Origin: a virus | Direction: 5' to 3' (one strand) | IMG/VR virus record: IMGVR_UViG_3300034073_000968 | Coordinates: 1 to 25,847 of that record | DNA: 25,847 bases | In this document: positions 6,897 to 14,964 of the stretch, piece by piece | How the letters are laid out: each line of letters starts with the position of its first letter | Position numbering within the stretch: position 1 is the first letter of the stretch | The notes under the pieces: model-generated | What the model was told of the DNA's origin: nothing | Seen by the model: the letters and a program-made list of their open reading frames with translations, nothing else | Databases searched by the model: none | Program-made: the position numbers and the translations under genes

Positions 6897-7488
6897 AGAA
6901 CACCGTCACTTTCGTCACTTCGGTCAAGGTCATGATGCCAAAGTCGTTGTTGGTGTTGCGACCCAGCACAATACCGTCAGCAGGCAAGAACAAGCTGTCA
7001 GAGAAGGCTGTAGCCCCCGCTGGGGTATCAATCTTCAAAACCTCAGGACCGCTGGTGCTGTTGATAGTGAAAACAATCGAACCTGCGTTTGTGGTGCCGA
7101 CGTAGTAAAGGCTCTTGATACGCGTGCGTGGCAAGGCCAACGAACCGGTTGTGCCGATGCTGACGTTACCTGCCGAAGCGCCGCTTGCAGTGATGCTGTT
7201 GATGCGGGCGTAGTAGTTAACGGACGTTGCCACACCGGCGTTTGCGCCCGTAACAACCTCAGTTGTCAAACTGCCTGTCAGGTCGCCTACCTTGGTGCCA
7301 ACAATAGTGAAAGTGTCACCGCTGTCGTCGCCAGCAGAAGTGATCGACACCTTGTAACCAACACCGTTACGTCCTGCGTCAGTTTGCAGCAAGGTCAGTT
7401 GACCTGCGCCGGCGATGCTTGCCGCCGCACGGTAGTACGTCGCGCTGGTGGAGGGCGTTACCGCCCAAATGTCATACTGCATTCCCAT
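6889..7488 (-). CDS. Beta-rich virion protein (199 aa)
   Basis: A 199-residue protein beginning MGMQYDIWAVTPSTSATYY, with few charged residues and a Gly/Ser/Thr/Val/Ile composition typical of phage decoration or tail-surface proteins. No catalytic motif or membrane segment is seen. A GGAG ribosome binding site lies within the overlapping end of the preceding 56-residue gene. It is the first structural gene on the downstream side of the two beta-rich virion genes that follow the capsid. The exact place in the particle cannot be told from sequence. Confidence 0.7.
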   Translation of the reverse strand: MGMQYDIWAVTPSTSATYYRAAASIAGAGQLTLLQTDAGRNGVGYKVSITSAGDDSGDTFTIVGTKVGDLTGSLTTEVVTGANAGVATSVNYYARINSITASGASAGNVSIGTTGSLALPRTRIKSLYYVGTTNAGSIVFTINSTSGPEVLKIDTPAGATAFSDSLFLPADGIVLGRNTNNDFGIMTLTEVTKVTVFCG

Positions 7489-7642
7489 TTTCTTGCTCCG
7501 GTTCTGGCAGCTCTAAGCGTGCCAACATGCCACTCAAGACATCCATCGCCGCTTGGGCCGCAACGGCCACGTCATGTGCGTGGTCACGTTGCTTTTCCAT
7601 TTTGGCGAGTTCTGCTTGAAGAAACTCTTTTGTAATTTGCAT
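7472..7642 (-). CDS. Small coiled-coil protein (56 aa)
   Basis: Found by reading the gap. ATG at 7640-7642 and TGA at 7472-7474 give 56 residues, beginning MQITKEFLQAELAKMEKQRD and continuing as one Ala/Leu/Glu-rich helix with heptad spacing to about residue 48. It overlaps the start of the next gene by 17 bases and carries that gene's ribosome binding site. Its ATG shares a base with the stop of the 192-residue gene. Small helical proteins of this type are frequent between structural genes of phages; I do not know a function. Confidence 0.75.
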   Translation of the reverse strand: MQITKEFLQAELAKMEKQRDHAHDVAVAAQAAMDVLSGMLARLELPEPEQENGNAV

Positions 7643-8220
7643 TACAGGGCTGCGGCGCAGAGGATGAAGTAGTCGTTACCGGCAGCGTCAACAATCTTGA
7701 TGCCTTTGGTAGCGGTGGCAGTGGTGTCCTGCAACATAGCTGCGGGCACGTTCATCAAGGTGCCCAAAGCGGTAGCGCCGCTGTTAGACACACGCATGAA
7801 GGCGGCGGTTGCGGGCACGGTTGCGTCAGAAGCAATGTCGGAGTCCAACTGGAGCGAAGCGATAGTGCCGCCGGCGTTGGTAGCAGCGCCAAGGCCCAAT
7901 GTCACGCGCAAAGCGTTAGCGGCGCCAGAGATGGTGCCAGAGCCAGTGACGGACAAGGAGATGTGGCCACCGTTGATAGTGCCGCCAGCAGCAGCGCCTG
8001 CGCCGGTAACAACAGAGAACCAACGACCAGTTTCACCCGAACCAGTCGAAGTGAAAGTAAGGCGTTGATAGGTCAAACGTGTGTCGCCAGTCGCAGCCGA
8101 AGTGGTGGCGTACGAAGCGTTAACGTTGCCGGCAGTTGTAACTGCCAAGGGGGAAGCTGCCGAGCCAGTGAGAAAGCCGTTGTCTGAGGCTACTGGTCCA
8201 GAAAATCGAGTTTGTGCCAT
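7642..8220 (-). CDS. Beta-rich virion protein (192 aa)
   Basis: A 192-residue protein beginning MAQTRFSGPVASDNGFLTGS, almost free of charged residues and dominated by Gly, Ala, Thr and Ser. The pattern FSGPVxSxNGF at the N-terminus is one I recall from virion proteins encoded beside major capsid genes. A GGAG ribosome binding site lies just upstream, inside the last codons of the GIY-YIG gene, and the start overlaps that gene's stop as TAATG. This tight fit suggests the endonuclease gene was inserted without disturbing its start. A capsid decoration role is a guess. Confidence 0.7.
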   Translation of the reverse strand: MAQTRFSGPVASDNGFLTGSAASPLAVTTAGNVNASYATTSAATGDTRLTYQRLTFTSTGSGETGRWFSVVTGAGAAAGGTINGGHISLSVTGSGTISGAANALRVTLGLGAATNAGGTIASLQLDSDIASDATVPATAAFMRVSNSGATALGTLMNVPAAMLQDTTATATKGIKIVDAAGNDYFILCAAAL

Positions 8221-8810
8221 TACAAGGCTCCTTTTAAGTGTGCGTATTTTAGCGCCAAGCGCCGGGTTGAACTTGTGTCTTTTTGAACGCGCCGCGCACG
8301 CTCAGCGTAGGACATGTCCGGATTATCTAAAATAAATTTTAGCCGTGCAATAAATTTCGGGTCCGAGTGAAAGCGTGCCATCTGCGCCTCTGAAAGTGTT
8401 TTTCTATAAGTTTCGGAACGAAAGTCAAATGTTGTAGCTCGTCGCCCCAAACGAATTCGCTTTTTTGTTTCTTCACTGTGTTTTTTACCGCGCATGGGGG
8501 CTTTTGCAAAATCTGCTATGTTGTACACGGTTGGCTCGACAAACCAAGCCGCGCCTTTCAAAAAGGTTTCTTCCAACATGTCCAGTTCTTGCAAATCTTT
8601 GCATTCAACCTCAATAGCGCCGTAGAAATTCTCAGCGCCGTATTTGTTATACGCGTGCTGCAAATGCGGGTTAGTATGCGCCCCTTTGCGTAGCAGTCGA
8701 AAGTGTTCTTTGATGCGTTTTTCAACTCTTTGGGACTGCCCCACGTAGCACTGCCCGGTTGCTTTGTTAACCAGTTTGTACAGCCCGCAAGTGTTTATTT
8801 TGTATGGCAT
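8220..8810 (-). CDS. Free-standing GIY-YIG homing endonuclease with NUMOD3-like motif
   Basis: A 196-residue DNA-cutting enzyme. From the ATG at 8808-8810 the protein shows GLY at residues 9-11 and YVG at 22-24 (the GIY and YIG strands), Arg28, a glutamate pair at 80-81 that would supply the catalytic Glu, and Asn98. Residues 106-122 (MRGKKHSEETKKRIRLG) match the NUMOD3 DNA-binding motif of phage homing endonucleases, and the C-terminal basic helices may be a further DNA-binding part. The longer frame upstream runs through the terminator into the capsid gene, so the internal Met is chosen, although no strong ribosome binding site precedes it. It sits between the capsid gene and a virion gene as a mobile intruder. 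Confidence 0.9.
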   Translation of the reverse strand: MPYKINTCGLYKLVNKATGQCYVGQSQRVEKRIKEHFRLLRKGAHTNPHLQHAYNKYGAENFYGAIEVECKDLQELDMLEETFLKGAAWFVEPTVYNIADFAKAPMRGKKHSEETKKRIRLGRRATTFDFRSETYRKTLSEAQMARFHSDPKFIARLKFILDNPDMSYAERARRVQKDTSSTRRLALKYAHLKGAL

Positions 8811-8850
8811 AAAGAACTTAAAAAGGTGTTGTGTGTGCCAGTCTACCACT

Positions 8851-8876
8851 AAAAGAAAGGGGGCCGAAGCCCCCTT
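8851..8876 (-). terminator. Rho-independent terminator after the capsid gene
   Basis: Read leftward, the sequence is an eight-base-pair perfect stem (AAGGGGGC / GCCCCCTT) with a TTCG tetraloop, followed by TCTTTT. It lies 16 bases beyond the stop codon of the major capsid gene and before the GIY-YIG gene. Such a strong terminator would give an abundant short capsid mRNA and leave the downstream virion genes to read-through or another promoter. Confidence 0.9.
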
Positions 8877-8892
8877 GTAGGTTTTGCCAGAA

Positions 8893-9822
8893 TTAAGCTC
8901 CGGCGCTGCCCCAAACCCCGAGGGGGTCTGACCAGCCGAAGCTGTAACGCTCACGAGACTTGTAACGAACGTTACCAGTATCGAAGTCGCCGTCCATCGA
9001 GTTAGCCAAAGGCATACGCTCGAAGTGCTTCAAGCCGTTAGGCACGTCGGTCAACAAGAACCAAGCGTTGCTGTCTGTCAAGAAGTGGTTGACAGTGTAG
9101 CCTTCAGGGATTGCACCCATCTGCTTCAACGCGTTGATGTCGTTGTCGGCGGTTGCCACACGCAGTTCGGTGTCCAGCAAACGCTTGGCAACGAACATCA
9201 GTGCAGGAGGAATCACCAACTTGCGAGGCTTGGCTGCGATCAACAGACCACGTTCGTCGGTCCAAGCAGCGATCTGAATCACAGCGTTTTCCAACGAGGT
9301 TTCGTTCAAGTCAACACCAGTGGTGGGGCTGTTGTAGTTAACAGAACCGTTCACCAAGGGATGGCCAACACGTTGGCTGGATGAGTTGACGCCGAACAAA
9401 GACACGCCGTCGCCACCGAGGTAGTTGCCGTTGAAACCGTTGTTGACAACGGAAGCAGCTTTAACTTGCTTGGTGTAAGCCATGGCGCGGGCCAAAGACT
9501 TGGTGTAACGAGCAGACAGGCTGTCGTACAAGTTGTCTTCGATCGCTTCTTCGGTGATCGAGAAGCCCAAGGCGATGGTTTCGTGGTTGTAGCGTGCTGT
9601 GAACGCTTCTTGCGCATTGTCATAAGCAATGGCAGAACCTTCGTTCTTAACAGGAGCTGCACCGAAGCCGGCCAACTTGGTTTCTTCTTCGAAGCTACGC
9701 TCAGATTTCTCTGTTTCGTAGAGTTCTTTGTGCTCTTCGCCGTAACGTGCGTACTCCATGCCGAACAAAGCGTTCAAGCCGGGCAACAGTTCCTTGAGCA
9801 GTTGTGCGCGTGAAATTGCCAT
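8893..9822 (-). CDS. Major capsid protein
   Basis: A 309-residue protein beginning MAISRAQLLKELLPGLNALF, with FTARYNHETIALGFSITEEA near residues 75-95 and a C-terminal MDGDFDTGNVRYKSRERYSF. These blocks match, from memory, the major head protein of podovirus-type environmental phages, with an HK97-like fold presumed. Context agrees: the scaffold-like gene lies upstream, the portal and terminase further upstream, and the gene ends in the window's strongest terminator, as expected for the most abundant virion protein. An AAGGAG ribosome binding site precedes the ATG. There is no sign of a protease gene, so no prohead cleavage is evident. Confidence 0.85.
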   Translation of the reverse strand: MAISRAQLLKELLPGLNALFGMEYARYGEEHKELYETEKSERSFEEETKLAGFGAAPVKNEGSAIAYDNAQEAFTARYNHETIALGFSITEEAIEDNLYDSLSARYTKSLARAMAYTKQVKAASVVNNGFNGNYLGGDGVSLFGVNSSSQRVGHPLVNGSVNYNSPTTGVDLNETSLENAVIQIAAWTDERGLLIAAKPRKLVIPPALMFVAKRLLDTELRVATADNDINALKQMGAIPEGYTVNHFLTDSNAWFLLTDVPNGLKHFERMPLANSMDGDFDTGNVRYKSRERYSFGWSDPLGVWGSAGA

Positions 9823-9834
9823 TTAAGTTTCTCC

Positions 9835-10446
9835 TTATGCCACGCCGGTAGCGTTGGTGTACGAATGCTGAGCAATGTTGAACTTAACCAACAAGTCAGT
9901 GTAAGCGTCGCCAACTTGCGAGAAACCTTGCATGTTAACGAAATCTACGATGCGGAACGCGGCGGTGCCGGCTTGCGAGGTAGCGCTCACAGCAGACAGA
10001 GAATTGCCTGTTTGTGTAGAGCCGCCAGAGCCGTTGGTGCCGTTTTGTGCAGCAGAGAAGAACACGTTTTGGCCCAATTGGGATTGGGTAACTTGTCCTG
10101 CGGCTTGCACTTGGAACACAGCGCGGTCGTCGTCAATCACGAAAGCGATGCCGTTAGCTGCGCCAGAGGGGTAGTACTGTGAGAACACAGTTTGACCTTG
10201 GGCGTTGGTGTACGAGCAGCCCACGAAGACACCGATGGTGCCAGCAGGGAATGCGTCGCCAGTGCCGCCAGTCTCAGTCACGAGATTGATGTAGCCGTCG
10301 GTATGAATCTTCACGACTTGGCCGTAGAAGATGTTGCTGGCGTAACCAGCAGGGGTAATCAGCAATCGACGTGTCTCGCCAGCGTATGGGAGGCCGTCAA
10401 CTCGATTTACGGGTTTCAAACCGTAGGGAGAAGCGGTAGATGCCAT
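9835..10446 (-). CDS. Capsid-adjacent structural protein (203 aa)
   Basis: A 203-residue protein beginning MASTASPYGLKPVNRVDGLP, followed by a beta-rich body containing GVFVGCSYTNAQGQTVFS and a Gly/Ser/Asn-rich stretch near residues 130-150. It lies immediately upstream of the capsid gene in the same transcript, with a clear AAGGAG ribosome binding site. SPYGLKPVN starts are familiar to me from phage proteins encoded next to capsid genes; they may be decoration or vertex proteins. Direct evidence for the location in the particle is absent. Confidence 0.7.
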   Translation of the reverse strand: MASTASPYGLKPVNRVDGLPYAGETRRLLITPAGYASNIFYGQVVKIHTDGYINLVTETGGTGDAFPAGTIGVFVGCSYTNAQGQTVFSQYYPSGAANGIAFVIDDDRAVFQVQAAGQVTQSQLGQNVFFSAAQNGTNGSGGSTQTGNSLSAVSATSQAGTAAFRIVDFVNMQGFSQVGDAYTDLLVKFNIAQHSYTNATGVA

Positions 10447-10461
10447 TTAAGGACTCCTTGT

Positions 10462-10911
10462 TTACTTAGAACCTGAACCAAAACCGCCGCCGCGACTGGT
10501 CGATGACTTGCGGTCACTGAACAGCGGCATGCGAGGGTCGTTGTTTCGCATGAAGTGGTTGTCCACTGAGTCCATCTGGTTCTGCGCTTGCTGGTTGTAA
10601 TAAGCATCACGGGCGCGGGCTTGTTCGACAGTCATCTTGCAAAGCATGAGACCGCCAATTTCGACGTTGCCAGTTTTCTCGTTACCCAAAAGCATCAGCT
10701 CCGGATGGTCCTCTGCCTTCACCGGGGCCCAGCCTTCGCGCATCTTACGAGACACGTTGGTTGGTTCCGCCTGTCCTAGAACGTGGGTCGCAATCCAGCG
10801 ATACACATATCCGGGCTCAGGTGTTGGATCGGGCAGAGATGTCGGCGGTACGTATACAGCACGAACTTCTTTTTCGCGTGACACTAAATCACGAGGGTTG
10901 CGGTTAGTCAT
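10462..10911 (-). CDS. Conserved phage head-region protein (149 aa)
   Basis: A 149-residue protein beginning MTNRNPRDLVSREKEVRAVY, with Pro-rich residues 21-34, GYVYRWIATHVLGQ at about 34-47, a central REGWAPVKAEDHPELMLLG and a C-terminal Gly/Ser-rich tail. The RxGWxPV pattern is one I recall from conserved uncharacterised proteins encoded between scaffold and capsid genes. It overlaps the stop of the scaffold-like gene by eight bases and has a GGAG ribosome binding site inside that gene. Possible roles in head assembly are inferred only from position. Confidence 0.7.
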   Translation of the reverse strand: MTNRNPRDLVSREKEVRAVYVPPTSLPDPTPEPGYVYRWIATHVLGQAEPTNVSRKMREGWAPVKAEDHPELMLLGNEKTGNVEIGGLMLCKMTVEQARARDAYYNQQAQNQMDSVDNHFMRNNDPRMPLFSDRKSSTSRGGGFGSGSK

Positions 10912-11875
10912 TTGTTTTCTCCAGTTTCAAAACTTCAGCGGCGTATTTTTTCGGGTCCAAGTTAAATCGTTTCACAAGGGCTGCTTGTGTCGGAGTTAGT
11001 TGGACTGTGCGTTTACCAGTCGAGCGACTGGCGGGAGCTACAACCGATGCGGGTTTTTTAACAGGGGTCTCATTTGACCGCTGGCCGTCGTTAGTGCCAC
11101 CGAAGATTTCGGGGAACTTCGACTTAACGCGAGCATCAATTTGCTCGAAATATTCATCCGTGCGGGGGTCCACACCGGATGTCACTAGCTTCTGATGCAG
11201 CCCTAGTGCGTAGCTGGTAACGTCTTCAAACCCGCTTGCTCCGAACCACTGGTTTTTGGCTTGCCAGCGCAAGGTTTTTTCGTCCGCTTGAACATGTTCG
11301 GGTTGAACATGGCGTGTTTGTACATCACTTTCTTCGTGTTGTAAAGGGGTCGGCTTAAATTTTTTCGCTTCCTCCAATTTCCACTTGGCTTCCAGCATCG
11401 CTTCTTGGGCAGCCAGCATGGCGTCTGTGTCAAACGCTTCCGATGCCTGCTTGAATTGGGCCTTGGCTTGCTCGAACTCGCGCTCGGCAAGGGTCTTGGT
11501 CTGGGTAGCGAACTGCTCTTCACCGGTGTTGACGTGCTGTTTGAGACGCTTGTTCTCGTCCAGCAACTGTTGTGTAAGACGCTCAAGCTCCTGCTTTTCA
11601 CGCAGGGTGGCTTCCTTGGCACGGCGCTCGTCGTGACGGGCGTGTGTCAATTCTTTGATGCGCGACTTGACTTTATCCGAGTAAGACTCGATTTCGTCGT
11701 CTGTGGGGTCCTCGACTTCTTTTTCGAGGGGCTTACGGCCACGGTCCTTTGGGGGCGTGTCGTCTACGATTTCAATCTCAAATTCCTCGTCCTCAGCCGG
11801 TGGATTGGCATTAGCCGCAGCTTTTTGCTTTTCCTCGATTTCGTCCGGAAACTCGAACTTATCATCTAAGTCCAT
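10904..11875 (-). CDS. Scaffold-like head assembly protein
   Basis: A 323-residue protein: a very acidic N-terminus (residues about 1-65, rich in Asp and Glu), a long charged coiled coil (about 66-165) built of Lys/Glu/Gln/Leu heptads, a linker, and a basic C-terminal segment RSTGKRTVQLTPTQAALVKR followed by a helix. Acidic coiled-coil proteins with a basic C-terminal helix, encoded directly before the capsid gene, are typical phage scaffolds that template capsid assembly and are lost on maturation. No protease motif is seen. The start has an AAGGAG ribosome binding site. The call rests on composition and gene order. Confidence 0.75.
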   Translation of the reverse strand: MDLDDKFEFPDEIEEKQKAAANANPPAEDEEFEIEIVDDTPPKDRGRKPLEKEVEDPTDDEIESYSDKVKSRIKELTHARHDERRAKEATLREKQELERLTQQLLDENKRLKQHVNTGEEQFATQTKTLAEREFEQAKAQFKQASEAFDTDAMLAAQEAMLEAKWKLEEAKKFKPTPLQHEESDVQTRHVQPEHVQADEKTLRWQAKNQWFGASGFEDVTSYALGLHQKLVTSGVDPRTDEYFEQIDARVKSKFPEIFGGTNDGQRSNETPVKKPASVVAPASRSTGKRTVQLTPTQAALVKRFNLDPKKYAAEVLKLEKTND

Positions 11876-11884
11876 ACTTACTCC

Positions 11885-12334
11885 TTATGCGCGGGTCAAA
11901 CCGCGGGGGTCTTGCACAACAGCATCCACTTGATCGTCGTTAATCAGGCGGAACTCTTTTCCGAAAATTTTGAAACGCGTACCGGAATATGTACGCACGA
12001 GCACAAAGTCGCCCTCTTTGCACCAAGCGCCTGTGGGGAACTTGGCTGGGTCTTTGTACGCGTCTGGGCCCACGCGCAGCACGAACAGAACGGTTGTGGC
12101 GCTCTCTTCTTGTCGCATGGAAGCAGTGTCTCGAACGAGGTCGAGGCTAGTGCCGGCGATCTTTTCGTCAACCTCTGGCACAACGCATAGCAACTTCCAT
12201 CCTGTTGGGAATGGCAGCGCACCTGCTTTGGTTTCGTCGTCAGCATCCTGCTCGGGGGCATCCGCGGGCTGGATGTGTTTTGGTAGTTGAATACCGGGAG
12301 GCAGGATTAAACCCGCTTCATTCTCAGTCGTCAT
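11885..12334 (-). CDS. GroES-like head assembly co-chaperonin
   Basis: A 149-residue protein from the ATG at 12332-12334, chosen because GTGGAGAAAG lies just before it; a TTG-initiated longer form is less likely. After a disordered acidic N-terminus (about 1-45) comes PTGWKLLCVVPEVDEKIAGT, then TTVLFVLRVGPDAYKD, CKEGDFVLVRTYSGTRFKI and EFRLINDDQVDAVVQDPRG. The order of strands (a K-x-L-V-x-P-x-x-x-E start, a hydrophobic VLFVLRVGP strand, a GDFVLVRTYSGTR strand, then a regulatory DDQV) fits the Cpn10/GroES fold. Such phage proteins work with host GroEL to fold the capsid subunit. The place between portal and scaffold agrees. Confidence 0.75.
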   Translation of the reverse strand: MTTENEAGLILPPGIQLPKHIQPADAPEQDADDETKAGALPFPTGWKLLCVVPEVDEKIAGTSLDLVRDTASMRQEESATTVLFVLRVGPDAYKDPAKFPTGAWCKEGDFVLVRTYSGTRFKIFGKEFRLINDDQVDAVVQDPRGLTRA

Positions 12335-12521
12335 TAGCTTTCTCCACTTTGTCAGCAAGGTCGATGATGTAGCGCTCTGCTTGGGCTAGGCCTTGAATCA
12401 CCCCACAGAGTTTTTGATACTGGTCGTAGTTTTGGCACACTCCGCTGGCCAGATCATCAGCGTAGTTGTTTAGGTCTTTGCGTATTTGTTCGCGCAATAC
12501 GCGTGCGAATTCGGAAATCAT
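12324..12521 (-). CDS. Small helical protein (65 aa)
   Basis: A 65-residue protein beginning MISEFARVLREQIRKDLNNY, almost wholly helical (DLASGVCQNYDQYQKLCGVI, then a charged tail). The ATG overlaps the portal stop codon as ATGA, and its end overlaps the start of the GroES-like gene by 11 bases. An AAGGAG lies about 12 bases upstream, inside the portal gene. From memory, a small protein of this size follows the portal in many related phages. No function is known to me. Confidence 0.75.
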   Translation of the reverse strand: MISEFARVLREQIRKDLNNYADDLASGVCQNYDQYQKLCGVIQGLAQAERYIIDLADKVEKANDD

Positions 12522-14956
12522 TTGGTCGGCTTCTCCTTAGGTTTTGTTTGCTGGCGTTGCAGGTCTTGCTTCGCCTTGGCGATGTCGATGCCCATACGAA
12601 CACCGTCTGTACGCTCTTTTGACGCCAGCTTCGCTTGGCTGTCTTTGATCTGTGCACCCACCTTGATGCCGGCCAGTTGCTGGTCGCCGGTGATTTTCAT
12701 CTCGTCGAGCTTCAGCTTGTCGCGCTTGATGGCGACTTCCTCGGCCTTTATTTCCAATTCCTTCTGTTGCATTTGTACAACAGGGTCTTGGGCTTGTTGT
12801 TGCGCTTGCTGCATGGCAGCTTGCTGTTGGCTTTGTTGCAGCACTTGGTTGGCAGCCTGAGCCATCATGCCGGACAAGGCCACCTCGATCTCTGGCGGGA
12901 GCTTCTCGTCCTCGGGCGGCAGCGGCAAGCCGAGCTGCTGCTCGATTTTCTGGCGGTAGGCGTAGCCAACGTGCTCGGCAATGTGGGCCGTGAGCGCTGC
13001 ATTGATCTGAGGTGCACGGGGGTTCTGGCCAATCATGGCCGCCACGGTTGGGTCGTTCATCATGGCCATGTGCACGGCGATGTGCGACTCGTGGTCTTGG
13101 AACAGGAAAGCCTTGACAGGCTCGCCCTTCAACACGTCCATGTTCTCGGTCACCGGGTCGCGAGGCACCATGTCGTCAGGCAGGGGCACCAGCTTGTCAG
13201 CGTTCTTGATGCCCAGCACTTCCAACATGCGGCGGTGCAACTGGGGCAAGTCGTAGATATCCGGCGCCATCTGGGCCATCTGAATGACCGCTTGGTACTG
13301 AATGACCCGCTGAGACATCGTGGCGGCGTTGGGGTCCGACACGGGGATGATGTCCACATGGTTGTAGTCCGCTTGTTTGGCTTTGCGGCTGCCTTCTTCT
13401 GGGTCGTAGTTGTAGTCAGCGTCGGTGTAGTCGCGAATGATCGCGGCCAACAACTGCAATTCCTGCTTGAATGTGTAGTGCAGACGGGCCTGCACAGCGG
13501 TCATGACTTTGAGCTGGCGCTCCAACAAGGCCAGAGTCGTGCCCACCGGTGCCTGAGCGCTCATGTCGGCAATCTTCATGTCCGCTGTGGCGGCGAAGCG
13601 ACGGCCTTCCTCGACGATCTTGTCCATCAGGGCGGCCAGAACCGCGCTTGGCTCCTTGTAAGGAAGCGGCAAGATGGCATCGCGCATAGCGCCCGAGCCA
13701 ATGTCTACATCGCGCCACTCGCCGGGGGCAATCGGTGTGTCATCACCTTTAATGCGAAGGCCGCGTGATTTGAGGCCACCGGGCAGGTTTGACAATGTTC
13801 CCGCGTCCACCAACTGACGCATGATGCTTGTGGCTGATTTGGCGTAGCCCCCGATGAGGTGAAACAGTCCGAAGCCGTAGGCTCCGAAGCCGGGGATGTA
13901 TTGGTAGTGGACGAAGTGTTGTCGTTTGAGCTTGAGTTCATCGTCTTCTTCCCAGTTGCGGCGGATGGCCAGCACGTCGTTGGAGCCCTTGAGCATGGTC
14001 ACCACGTACGGCAGGGCGATACCGGTGGGTTCGCCGTCTTCCTTGTCTTCGTAGCCTTCCAAGTCGAGGTCAACGTGGCACTCGTACAGGGTGTAGCGGT
14101 CGTCGTTTGTGTCGGAGAAGCCGGTTTCCTTGTCCTTGGCTTTCTCGATGTCTGACTTGGCCTTGTCTGGGTCTGGCAGCTCGATCTCGCGATAGAAGCC
14201 CGCCTGCATCAGCTTGGTCAGCTCGTTCTTTGTCTTGCGCATGACGTGTGTCAAGCGGTAGCACTTGTCCAGCTCGGTGGTGCCGTAGGGCAACAGGATG
14301 TCTTCGGCTGGCACGAACATGGAGACTTGGCGGCCAAAGCTTGGGTCGTAGTAGACCTTCTTGAAAGCCGAGCCGGTGGCGGGCAAAGACCACAGCATGC
14401 GCTCGTGCTCGGGGCGGAACTCCTTCATGACCTCGGTCAACTCGTAGTTCATGTCGTCTTGCACGCGCACAGCAGCTTCTTGCTTCTGAGGCGTCTCTTT
14501 GCCAATGATTTTTGTCTTGACAGGGCCCTGTGCAGGGAAGGTTTCAGTGATGGTTTCCGACTGGAAGCGCACCACGGCCTCGGTAATCATAGGGTGGAAC
14601 ACGCCGCAGGCGCCATTCCACGGCTCGGTACGCTCTTCGTACTGCAAGCCCAGCAATTTCAGGCCCTCAACGTAGGCTTTTTCCCAGTCTTTGCGGGAAT
14701 TCTTGTCGTTTTCAATGTCTCCGTCCAGCTCACCAGCCATGGTGGCCAAGGCCGAAGGGTCCATGCTCTCGGCGAGGTTGGCACCGAAGTCGTCTTCGGT
14801 TTCTTTCCCCGGCTCGATCTCGATTTCCAAGCCGTCCATGCCGATTTTGACCTCTTCTGGGTCAACAATCTCGATTTCGATGCCATCCTCAGCTTGCGCG
14901 GCGTCACCGATGCCTTGCGGTTGTAGGAAAAGAGCTTTGTCAATGTTAGTGGCCAT
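12518..14956 (-). CDS. Portal protein
   Basis: An 812-residue protein from the ATG at 14954-14956, chosen over an upstream TTG because GAGGA lies six bases before it. An acidic N-terminus (about 15-60) precedes a helical core (EDDFGANLAESMDPSALATM, then DWEKAYVEGLKLLGLQYEER). Residues near 120-160 hold PWNGACGVFHPMITEAVVRF, and GPVKTKIIGKETPQKQEAAV follows. The C-terminal 150 residues are Gln-rich coiled coil (QQSQQQAAMQQAQQQAQDPV). Length, gene order after terminase and these blocks match the large portal proteins of podovirus-type phages, which form the dodecameric DNA entry channel. Confidence 0.85.
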   Translation of the reverse strand: MATNIDKALFLQPQGIGDAAQAEDGIEIEIVDPEEVKIGMDGLEIEIEPGKETEDDFGANLAESMDPSALATMAGELDGDIENDKNSRKDWEKAYVEGLKLLGLQYEERTEPWNGACGVFHPMITEAVVRFQSETITETFPAQGPVKTKIIGKETPQKQEAAVRVQDDMNYELTEVMKEFRPEHERMLWSLPATGSAFKKVYYDPSFGRQVSMFVPAEDILLPYGTTELDKCYRLTHVMRKTKNELTKLMQAGFYREIELPDPDKAKSDIEKAKDKETGFSDTNDDRYTLYECHVDLDLEGYEDKEDGEPTGIALPYVVTMLKGSNDVLAIRRNWEEDDELKLKRQHFVHYQYIPGFGAYGFGLFHLIGGYAKSATSIMRQLVDAGTLSNLPGGLKSRGLRIKGDDTPIAPGEWRDVDIGSGAMRDAILPLPYKEPSAVLAALMDKIVEEGRRFAATADMKIADMSAQAPVGTTLALLERQLKVMTAVQARLHYTFKQELQLLAAIIRDYTDADYNYDPEEGSRKAKQADYNHVDIIPVSDPNAATMSQRVIQYQAVIQMAQMAPDIYDLPQLHRRMLEVLGIKNADKLVPLPDDMVPRDPVTENMDVLKGEPVKAFLFQDHESHIAVHMAMMNDPTVAAMIGQNPRAPQINAALTAHIAEHVGYAYRQKIEQQLGLPLPPEDEKLPPEIEVALSGMMAQAANQVLQQSQQQAAMQQAQQQAQDPVVQMQQKELEIKAEEVAIKRDKLKLDEMKITGDQQLAGIKVGAQIKDSQAKLASKERTDGVRMGIDIAKAKQDLQRQQTKPKEKPTK

Positions 14957-14964
14957 ACCGGTCC

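Noticed and set aside
12334-12358. Longer start (TTG) for the GroES-like gene
   Set aside because: The ATG at 12332-12334 has a strong ribosome binding site immediately upstream; the TTG does not.
12635-13768. Rightward 377-codon frame opposite the portal gene
   Set aside because: Antisense shadow of a convincing portal gene, with His/Val/Leu-rich composition typical of such shadows.
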